39,579 bases of DNA from Chthoniobacteraceae bacterium. GTDB taxonomy: Bacteria; Verrucomicrobiota; Verrucomicrobiia; Chthoniobacterales; Chthoniobacteraceae. A program made the position numbers and the translations under genes. Below, in pieces: positions 26,803 to 34,405 of this stretch (within the stretch, counting starts at the first letter, position 1; the number at the start of each line of letters is the position of its first letter). The stretch covers positions 1 through 39,579 of the forward strand of contig CANJPY010000045.1 of assembly GCA_947476255.1 (NCBI GenBank). Reading direction: 5' to 3'. The notes below the pieces were generated by a model. It was not told the DNA's origin and did not search any database. It saw nothing but the letters and a program-made list of their open reading frames with translations.

Positions 26803-29800
26803 ATGCCGCGCTTTATCGTGGGAAGCCTCCGGAGTTACCTCCGCGGAATCCTCGCCTTCCTGCTTCTCGCCGGACAGGCCCACGGCATTTTTGTGCAGAT
26901 TGATGAAAAAACGAATCCTCTGGGTTATTTCTTCAAATCGACCCCGACCACGAGTGGCAGCCTGTACACATCCACCACCGCCACAAAGACCATCGACAGC
27001 TATCAATTTGTCTACTGGACCCTCAATGGCGTCCGACAAAAGGACGCAACGGGGCGTTCGCTCAATCCCGTCGTTTTTTATCCTACGACGGATACCGCTC
27101 TTGTGGCCGTGTACCAGTTGGCGGCGGCCGATACCGATGGTGATGGAATTCTCGACGCTTACGAACAGGAGTTTTTTGGCAGCTTGTCCCAGACCGGCAG
27201 CTCTGATGGAGACGGTGATGGGGTTAGCCTGCAATTAGAAATCCTCCTCGGCTACCATCCCGGCATACGCGACGTGGTCTCGGAGGGCGGCCTTTCCAGG
27301 CGTTCCAGCGACAACACCAATATCCTTCTCAATACCGCATATTATCCAGTGACTGCGGTCAGTGAACCACCCGGTTTTGTCGGCCCTGTCACACAGTATT
27401 TTAAAGGGGGCACCTTCGCGACCCTGCCAACCCCTGTGGCATCGCTGGTGGGCATGAATTTCGTGGGTTGGTACGATGCCAACGGAACGCGCGTGGATAC
27501 GGCAGCCACCAAACAACCAGCGGTGGTGAGCGTTTCCGCAGCTTCGACTTTCACGGCAAAATACGTTCTCGCCACCTTCAATGCCGATGCAGACGGCCTT
27601 GCAGACTGGTTCGAATTATTTTCCTTCTCAAATTTAGACGCAAAACTGGACTCTGACCCCGATGGAGATGCGTTGAGTATTTTGGTAGAACAGATTCTGA
27701 ATTTCAGCGTTTTTATCAAAGATGTCCTTGCTGATGGTGGCATCTCGAGGCGCTCCTCCGACTTGGTGGATATTAATCTCGCGGGATATTACTCCTTACA
27801 AATTTCAAGCAACCCACCCGGCTTTCAGGCGGCAAGCCTCGTCTGGGGGGCGCCCGGAAGCTCTGTCGATACGCCAAACCTTTTCAACGTCAACATCAAC
27901 GGCTACCGGTTTGTCGGCTGGGATGTCGATGGGACGCGCATCCTCGACAGTACTGGAGCAAGTACAAACAAGGCCTCCGTGTTGTTAAATACAAACCGCG
28001 TTGCCACAGCCCAGTTCGTGCTGGACACGATTGACAGCGATGCAGACACCATCATGGACTGGCTCGAGTTGTTGTACTTCGGAGGTAGTCTCACCGGAAA
28101 CGCAGCGAGCGATGCAGACGGAGACGGAATTTCCATGGCTCTTGAAATGCTTCTCGGAAACCACCCGAGAGTTTTCAACCTGCTCAAGGAAGGCGGAGTC
28201 AGCCGCCGCAGCACGGACTCGGTCGCGCCTCCCTACGTGATTCTCAACTGGCGGCCCACCATTACCAGCCAACCGTCCTCCGCGACGGCCGTGGCTGGAA
28301 ACAGCTTCAGCTTGAACGTCAGTGTCGCGAGTTATTCGACCCCCGGTTACCAGTGGCGAAGAAACGGCGTAAATGTCAGCGGCGGCACAAGTGCAAGCCT
28401 GACGGTCTCGTCTGCTAAAACCAGCGATACAGGTCTTTACGACGTCATTATCACAGACATTTATGGCTACGAAACCAGCACCGCCGTGGCAGTCAGCATT
28501 GATGGCTTGCCCGTGGTCACCATCAGCCCAGTCGCACAAGCCGCCGTCAATCCAAGCGGCTCGTTGACCTTCAGCGCCTCTGCTCTCGGAGCAGGCCCGT
28601 TCTCCTACCAATGGCGCAAAAATGGCACCGCAATTTCAGGAGCCACCAACGCCACATATACCGTCCTCAATGCACAAGCGGGACACGCGGGTGCCTACGA
28701 CGTGGTAGTTACCAACAGCTCGGCTTCCGCCACCAGCCCCTCAACGCTCCTGTCCCTAAACACCGGCGTTTCCATCACCTCAAACCCCACAGGCCTCTCC
28801 CTTGTGTCCGGAGGCACCGCCTCGTTTTCTGTGACCGCCACAGGCACCGCGCCGTTGACCTACCAATGGCGAAAAGATGGCTCCAACATCTCAGGCGCCA
28901 CTTCCCCTACGTTTAAACTGAGTCCTGCCGCAACCTGGGATTCCGGTTCCTACACCGTCGTGGTCACCAATCCCGTGGGCAGCGTCACAAGCGGAAGCGC
29001 GGCACTCGCGGTCTACGATCCGGTGGGCATCGCCACGCAGCCTGCCCTCCTCACTAAATCTGTGGGCCAGAACGCCGTGCTCAGCGTCACTGCCACAGGT
29101 TCCGCTCCCATGACCTTCCAGTGGCGAAAGAACGGCGCAAACATCTCCGGCGCCACGGCCTCCTCCTACACCATCGCCAACGCGGGCTCGGGGGATGAGG
29201 GCTCCTATGACGTCGTGATCACCAATCCCGCGGGGAGCCTGACAAGCGCCGCGGCAGTCGTCACGGTCAACATACCGTTACCAAGCGCTGTCACGTTCAA
29301 CCAGCGCACGGACGGCTCCAAACTGGTCGACATTTACTACACCCTTCAGGGGGGCACCACGAGCATCGCACTGGGTGTCTCGCTGGACGGAGGCACGCTC
29401 TTTAGCTCCATGGCCTCCCTCTCGGGCGACGTGGGCGCCGCAATCTCTGCCGGCACCTCCAAACACATCGCATGGGATGCTGGAACCGACTCTCCCAATT
29501 CAGCGACCTCCAGAGCCAAAATGCGCGTGACAGCGCTTCTCGAGGGCGCGGGAGGAACCTTCGCGCCAATTCCCGCAGGCACCTACGCGATGGGCAATCT
29601 CGTGGGTGACAGTGACCTCACCGACGCCGGAACCGTTTCCGTATCCCTGAGTTCATTTTACCTGGCGGTCCACGAAACCACGAAGGTGCAATGGGACTCG
29701 GTGCGCACCTGGGGCGCCGCCAACGGGTACACGGATCTGGCCGTTGGAACAGCCAAAGCTGCAGACCATCCGGTGCAAACCGTGAGCTGGTACGATGTTG

Positions 29801-32800
29801 TAAAATGGGCGAATGCGGCGAGTGAGAGAGAGGGGATGACGCCCTGTTACAAAATCAGCGGAGGCGTCTACCGCACGGGAACAAACAGCAGTGTGACCTG
29901 CGACTGGAGCGCGAACGGGTACCGCCTGCCCACGGAGGCGGAGTGGGAGGTGGCGGCGCGCGGAGGCTTGAGCGGCAAACGTTTTCCGTGGGGGAACACG
30001 ATTTCGCAGAATCAGGCGAACTATCAAGCCAGCAACAGCTGCACCTATGATTTAAGCGGGACTGTAAACGACTATCATCCTGCGTACAAAGGTGGCGGCA
30101 TGCCCTATACGAGTCCGTCCGGTAGTTTTGTGTCAAACGGCTACGGCTTGCATGACATGGCGGGCAACGTTCCACAATGGTGCTGGGACTGGTACGACAC
30201 GAGTTATAGTGGAGGGAGCGACCCCAGGGGCGCGGCAACCGGCTTTGGCCGGGCCTTGCGAGGCGGAGGATGGAACAACGGCCCCGGCAGTGCGCGCAGC
30301 GGCAAGCGCGGCAGCAGCCTGCCTACAGGCACCTGCGGCTTCCGGTTGGCCAAAGCGCGGCCGACTGGCGCATTCAGCGGCGCGCTCTCAAGCGCAGGCG
30401 TCGTGGACACAGCGCCTCCCGTGCTCAGCCTCGCAGGCACCTTGCGGGCCGTCGCTACATCCGGCACCGCCACGACGGTGGCGTTGAGCGGAGCAAGCGC
30501 CACAGACACGATCGGAACCCCCATCATTGCATACACCCCAGCCAGCGGAAGTTCCTTCACGCTCGGCAACACAACGGTGACCGCCACAGCCACAGACAGC
30601 AAGGGCAACAGCACCAGCGGAACGTTTACGGTTGTCGTGAATGGGACGATTTCGATCTCAACCCAGCCTACTTCGCTGACTGTCACAAGCGGTTCCGCCG
30701 CCTCGTTTTCGGGACTCGCCACCGGCACAGACCCGTTGACTTATCAATGGCGTAAAAACGGCTATACTCTCTCCGGAGGAGACACCTCCACCCTCTTTCT
30801 CGAATCGGTAGGCCCCTCGGATGCTGGAACCTACGACATGGTCGCGAGCAACACCTCCGGCAGCGTCCTCAGTTCCGGAGTCACACTGACGGTCCTTGTC
30901 CCCATTGTCATCACCGTGCAACCGCTCGCCGCCGTTGTCATCACGGGATCCGCCACCACGCTCTCGGTCGCCGCGACCGGCTCCTCTCCAGCGTATCAAT
31001 GGCGTAAAAACGGCATCAACATCACCGGCGCCACAGCGGCCGCCTACACGCTGGCGAACCCGCAGCCTGCTGATGCCGGAGCCTACACGGTGGTAGTTTC
31101 AAACGTTTTGGGAAGTGTTGTTTCCTCCGCGGCCACCCTCGTTGTGAACACACCCGTTTCTTTCACCACCCAACCTCTCTCCCTGACCAAAACCCTTGGC
31201 TCCAGCGCCACGTTTACCGCGGTGGCCACCGGCACCGCCCCCCTGTCCTACCAGTGGCGCAAAAATGGCCTCGCCCTCACAAACGCCACCGCCGCCTCGC
31301 TCACCATTCCAAGCGTGAGCGCCGGCAATGCCGGAGCCTACGACGTCGTTGTTTCCAACGTCGTCGGCCCCCGTGCTTCCTCCGTGGCCACTCTCACCGT
31401 TCACACTCCCGTCTCCATCACGACGCAGCCCGGCAGTCTCACAAAACTAAACGGCGCCAGCGCCAGTTTCTCTGTCCTCGCCAGTGGCACCTCCCCCATC
31501 ACCTACCAGTGGAGGCGCGGCGGCGTGGCCATCCCGGGCGCCACGGCTGCGACTCTTCTCTTCGCCAGCACCTCCGCCTCGGACACCGCCACCTACGACG
31601 TGGTCGTGAGCAACGTCGTCAATAGCGTGACTTCCAATGCCGTGACGCTCACGGTGAACACACCCCTGACCTTTACCAGTCAGCCCGTCGCAATCACCCA
31701 AAACATCAACACGACCGCCACCTTCAGCGTCACCGCCACGGGCACCACGCCCATCACCTACCAGTGGCGCAAAAGTGGAAGCGCCATTGCAGGCGCCACC
31801 GCCTCCTCCTACACCATCGCCTCCCTCCTCGAAACCCACAGCGGCAATTACGACGTCGTGCTCACCAACCCGGCAGGAACCCTCACCAGTGGTTCTGCCG
31901 CATTGAAAGTGGAGGCCCCGCCGGTGATCACTTCGCAGACCAAAAATGTAACCGTCACCCAGGGGCTTCCCTTCTCCTTGAGCGTCGCGGCCACGGATGC
32001 CGCCACCATTAGCTATCAATGGCGTCTTGGGGGAGTTCCCATCGCTGGAGCGACCTCCCCGAACTTCACGGTCTCCGCGGCACAAAGCGCGAATGCCGGC
32101 AGCTACGACTGTGTGTTAACCGGAGCCAAGGGTGTGACCGCAACCAAGCCCGTGGCTGTCACGGTGAACAAACCCATCCCGGTGAGCATCACCACCCAAC
32201 CCGCCAGCGCAGGCCTGCGCGAGGGCAGTCCGTATACCTTGAAAGTGACCACGGCAGCCGGGGCCGGCGTGATGACCTACCAATGGTTCAAGGACAACGT
32301 CGCCCTCCCGGGCGCCACCTCGGACTCCTTCACCATCAACTCGCTTTCCTCGACGACGTGGGGCGCTTACAAGGTTTCGATCACTAACAATCTGGGCACC
32401 GTCACAAGCTCCATCGCGCAGGTGACCATCGTCGGGCCGCCTGTCGTTTATGCCGAACCAGCCTCGCTGGTGGTGCCCTTCGGGGGCACGGCCACAATCA
32501 CCGCCAAAGTGCTGTGTGTGTCCTCCTTTTACTACCAATGGATGAGGAACGGCCAGCCCGTGGGAACCTCGATCCCCGCCTCCGGAGGCACCTCACCCGT
32601 GACCATCAGTTACACCATCTCCAATGCAACCCTTGAATCTGAAGGACTGTATTCGGTGCGCGCCTTCAATGCCCAAGGCTCCGTGGAGACGCATCCGGCG
32701 ATTGTCCAGTTGGACGTCGCATTTTATTCGACCCGTCTGGTCCGCGCGGGACGCACCTTTGACCTGCGAAAGGTCGTCAACTACGGCGTGGTGGATTTAC

Positions 32801-33357
32801 AGCCCAAGGTGCCCACCAACGACATTCTGCAAACACTGATCCGCACCAGCCAGCCCGCTGTCATCACGTGGTCGTGGGCTCCCCTGAGCCTCGGAACCTT
32901 CCAGCCAATTGCTGGTGCCACCTCGTCTTCCTTTAATTTTGAAACCTCCGGCCTCACCAAAAAACCAGGGCAGTTCATGCTGACGGTCAAAGTCGGTTCG
33001 CTGCCGGCGAAGTCCATCAAGTTTCTGGTGACCTCATGGGCGCCCTCCACCACCACCCTCACCCAGGCGACCGGCGGTTTGACCATCGTCACCCAACCCC
33101 AAGGGCTCGTATTAAAGGCCGGCGGCGCGGCAAACTTCGGGGTGACTGTTTCCGGAAACCCCACGGCCTTCAGTTGGTACAAAATCGACGGCAAAGGAGA
33201 ACGGACGCTTTTGAGCTCCAGTTCCAGCCCCTTCCTCGCCCTCAGCCCGGTGCGGGTGAGCGATTCGGGGCGCTATTATGTGGTCTGCTCTGATTTGCTT
33301 GGAAATACTATTGAAAGTGCTGTAGTCCAGTTAACAATCGTGCAAGCTGGTGAATAA
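26803..33357 (+). CDS. Giant secreted Ig-like repeat protein with embedded SUMF1-fold domain, 2184 aa
   Basis: The start is placed at ATG 26803, which precedes a signal peptide (SYLRGILAFLLLAGQAHG); an in-frame TTG at 26773 is less likely. Parts: about 30-475, three InlB/TSP3-like units, each with a 'DxDGDG' calcium-type motif and ending in GGxSRRSSD or GGVSRRSTD; 485-822, four Ig-like domains with YQWRKNG cores; 825-914, a beta domain shared with the NHL protein; 919-1186, a SUMF1/FGE-sulfatase-fold domain (YRLPTEAEWEVAARGG, FPWGN, NVPQWCWDWYD, ALRGGGWNNGP); 1200-1280, HYR-like; 1285-1968, eight more Ig-like domains; about 1973-2083, unique; 2093-2181, a last Ig-like domain. The SUMF1 domain lacks the active-site Cys pair of true formylglycine enzymes, so it is likely a binding module. 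No membrane or sorting anchor is visible. Likely a long cell-surface or extracellular adhesin. Confidence 0.9.
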   Translation: MPRFIVGSLRSYLRGILAFLLLAGQAHGIFVQIDEKTNPLGYFFKSTPTTSGSLYTSTTATKTIDSYQFVYWTLNGVRQKDATGRSLNPVVFYPTTDTALVAVYQLAAADTDGDGILDAYEQEFFGSLSQTGSSDGDGDGVSLQLEILLGYHPGIRDVVSEGGLSRRSSDNTNILLNTAYYPVTAVSEPPGFVGPVTQYFKGGTFATLPTPVASLVGMNFVGWYDANGTRVDTAATKQPAVVSVSAASTFTAKYVLATFNADADGLADWFELFSFSNLDAKLDSDPDGDALSILVEQILNFSVFIKDVLADGGISRRSSDLVDINLAGYYSLQISSNPPGFQAASLVWGAPGSSVDTPNLFNVNINGYRFVGWDVDGTRILDSTGASTNKASVLLNTNRVATAQFVLDTIDSDADTIMDWLELLYFGGSLTGNAASDADGDGISMALEMLLGNHPRVFNLLKEGGVSRRSTDSVAPPYVILNWRPTITSQPSSATAVAGNSFSLNVSVASYSTPGYQWRRNGVNVSGGTSASLTVSSAKTSDTGLYDVIITDIYGYETSTAVAVSIDGLPVVTISPVAQAAVNPSGSLTFSASALGAGPFSYQWRKNGTAISGATNATYTVLNAQAGHAGAYDVVVTNSSASATSPSTLLSLNTGVSITSNPTGLSLVSGGTASFSVTATGTAPLTYQWRKDGSNISGATSPTFKLSPAATWDSGSYTVVVTNPVGSVTSGSAALAVYDPVGIATQPALLTKSVGQNAVLSVTATGSAPMTFQWRKNGANISGATASSYTIANAGSGDEGSYDVVITNPAGSLTSAAAVVTVNIPLPSAVTFNQRTDGSKLVDIYYTLQGGTTSIALGVSLDGGTLFSSMASLSGDVGAAISAGTSKHIAWDAGTDSPNSATSRAKMRVTALLEGAGGTFAPIPAGTYAMGNLVGDSDLTDAGTVSVSLSSFYLAVHETTKVQWDSVRTWGAANGYTDLAVGTAKAADHPVQTVSWYDVVKWANAASEREGMTPCYKISGGVYRTGTNSSVTCDWSANGYRLPTEAEWEVAARGGLSGKRFPWGNTISQNQANYQASNSCTYDLSGTVNDYHPAYKGGGMPYTSPSGSFVSNGYGLHDMAGNVPQWCWDWYDTSYSGGSDPRGAATGFGRALRGGGWNNGPGSARSGKRGSSLPTGTCGFRLAKARPTGAFSGALSSAGVVDTAPPVLSLAGTLRAVATSGTATTVALSGASATDTIGTPIIAYTPASGSSFTLGNTTVTATATDSKGNSTSGTFTVVVNGTISISTQPTSLTVTSGSAASFSGLATGTDPLTYQWRKNGYTLSGGDTSTLFLESVGPSDAGTYDMVASNTSGSVLSSGVTLTVLVPIVITVQPLAAVVITGSATTLSVAATGSSPAYQWRKNGINITGATAAAYTLANPQPADAGAYTVVVSNVLGSVVSSAATLVVNTPVSFTTQPLSLTKTLGSSATFTAVATGTAPLSYQWRKNGLALTNATAASLTIPSVSAGNAGAYDVVVSNVVGPRASSVATLTVHTPVSITTQPGSLTKLNGASASFSVLASGTSPITYQWRRGGVAIPGATAATLLFASTSASDTATYDVVVSNVVNSVTSNAVTLTVNTPLTFTSQPVAITQNINTTATFSVTATGTTPITYQWRKSGSAIAGATASSYTIASLLETHSGNYDVVLTNPAGTLTSGSAALKVEAPPVITSQTKNVTVTQGLPFSLSVAATDAATISYQWRLGGVPIAGATSPNFTVSAAQSANAGSYDCVLTGAKGVTATKPVAVTVNKPIPVSITTQPASAGLREGSPYTLKVTTAAGAGVMTYQWFKDNVALPGATSDSFTINSLSSTTWGAYKVSITNNLGTVTSSIAQVTIVGPPVVYAEPASLVVPFGGTATITAKVLCVSSFYYQWMRNGQPVGTSIPASGGTSPVTISYTISNATLESEGLYSVRAFNAQGSVETHPAIVQLDVAFYSTRLVRAGRTFDLRKVVNYGVVDLQPKVPTNDILQTLIRTSQPAVITWSWAPLSLGTFQPIAGATSSSFNFETSGLTKKPGQFMLTVKVGSLPAKSIKFLVTSWAPSTTTLTQATGGLTIVTQPQGLVLKAGGAANFGVTVSGNPTAFSWYKIDGKGERTLLSSSSSPFLALSPVRVSDSGRYYVVCSDLLGNTIESAVVQLTIVQAGE
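28246..32705 (+). repeat. Ig-like domain repeats (two blocks)
   Basis: Units of about 250-260 bp carry a near-identical core reading YQWRKNG, for instance near 28604, 28860, 29117, 30741, 30991, 31249, 31501 and 31759. The SUMF1 and HYR-like domains (29557-30640) interrupt the series. DNA similarity between cores makes recombination between units likely. Confidence 0.85.
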
Positions 33358-33365
33358 TTTCAGTT

Positions 33366-34238
33366 ATGATCTACCCCGCCAATCTCAACCTTGCGATCAG
33401 TTCCGTCGCGCAGACGTTTTCAAGCCAGACGCTGGCGCGGAAGGAATCCGTGGCAAAACTCGCAAGCGGCTCCAACTTTGAAGCCACCCGTGCGGATCTC
33501 GGAGGCGTGAAGGTCGCCATGAAATTCAAGAGTTCTGGAATCATGCTCGACGCCATGCACTCCAATATGACCAGTGCCTTGTCCTACCTTGCGGCGCAGG
33601 AGGACTCTTTGAAACAACTCGGCATTCAACTCGACCGCATGGGCGAACTGGTCACAGCCATGTCCGACACCACTAAAACCGGCAACGAGCAGAACTCTTA
33701 TCTTGAGGAGTTCAACCAACTCCGCTCGGCGCTGGCGGCGGGCCGCGCCGAGAAGTTTAACGGGCTCTCGCTCTCTTATTACGAGGGGGAAAAACCCTCC
33801 TACAGCGTCCAATTGAGCGAGAGCAACGCCTCCACTTTGGACATCCTGCCCGCCGACATGAGCAAGCAGGCTGGCTGGGTGGCACTGCTGGGGTACAACG
33901 AGCCTTACACGGGCGTCAGCGGAGTTTCCGATACTCCAGCGAACTTGATGGATCCGAATCTCCTCGGAGGCACTTCCTTTTTCGAGGGAATGTCGGGAAC
34001 TGTTTCTTCGCTTCTGGCCAAAAACGCCTCCCAGCAATCGCAACTCCGGTTCGCGCTGGACCACACCAAGGAGGCCGCCTCTCTCACCAAAAACGCAGCG
34101 AACACGATCTCCGATGTCGATGTCGCCAAGGAGGTCACGAAATTGAATAAAACGGACATCCTCTTAAACAGCGGAAGTGCCATGTTCGCCCAGGCAAACG
34201 TCGCCGCAGAGTCTGTGCTCAAGCTCTACGCCTTGTGA
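33366..34238 (+). CDS. Short flagellin
   Basis: A 290-aa flagellin. N-terminal D0/D1: KLASGSNFEATRADLGGVKV, then ALSYLAAQEDSLKQLG and DRMGELVTAMSD, ending in KFNGLSLS (the usual F-NG). C-terminal D1/D0: ASLTKNAANTISDVDVAKEV and ILLNSGSAMFAQANVAAESV, ending LKLYAL, close to the standard 'AMLAQAN..pq.VL.LL'. Only about 110 aa separate the halves, so D2/D3 is almost absent. No Sec signal, as expected of a protein exported by the flagellar type III apparatus and polymerised into the filament. It starts 8 bp after the giant Ig gene, so the two are probably on one mRNA, which is unusual for a flagellin. No flagellar assembly genes or chaperones are in the window; a non-motility filament is possible. 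Confidence 0.92.
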   Translation: MIYPANLNLAISSVAQTFSSQTLARKESVAKLASGSNFEATRADLGGVKVAMKFKSSGIMLDAMHSNMTSALSYLAAQEDSLKQLGIQLDRMGELVTAMSDTTKTGNEQNSYLEEFNQLRSALAAGRAEKFNGLSLSYYEGEKPSYSVQLSESNASTLDILPADMSKQAGWVALLGYNEPYTGVSGVSDTPANLMDPNLLGGTSFFEGMSGTVSSLLAKNASQQSQLRFALDHTKEAASLTKNAANTISDVDVAKEVTKLNKTDILLNSGSAMFAQANVAAESVLKLYAL

Positions 34239-34352
34239 TCGCGCACTCGCGGGGCACCGGTGTCCGTGTCTTTCTAAGACGGTTCCGATCTCGACGGTCT
34301 GGGCAAGGCAGCCACGGCGGACTCGGGGAAGTCTTTTGAGTCACCGCGACAA

Positions 34353-34394
34353 AGCGAATTCGCTGACGCAAGGTGCCTTTAGGGGGGAAGGCAC
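34353..34394. terminator. Stem-loops between the convergent flagellin genes
   Basis: A 12-bp palindrome (AGCGAATTCGCT, 34353-34364) precedes a 7-bp stem GTGCCTT/AAGGCAC (34373-34379, 34388-34394) with an 8-nt loop. No T tract on either side, so termination is only likely. Confidence 0.4.
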
Positions 34395-34405
34395 GCCGTG
34401 AAAAA

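Noticed and set aside
29557..30360. The SUMF1 domain as the maturase of the nearby sulfatase
   Set aside because: The domain lacks the active-site Cys pair, is exported as part of a giant protein, and the sulfatase is over 5 kb away on the other strand.
30240..30360. Diversity-generating retroelement target region (the RGGGWNNGP...CGFRLA stretch resembles variable regions of C-type-lectin-fold targets)
   Set aside because: No reverse transcriptase and no template repeat are present in the window, and the domain is internal, not at the C-terminus.
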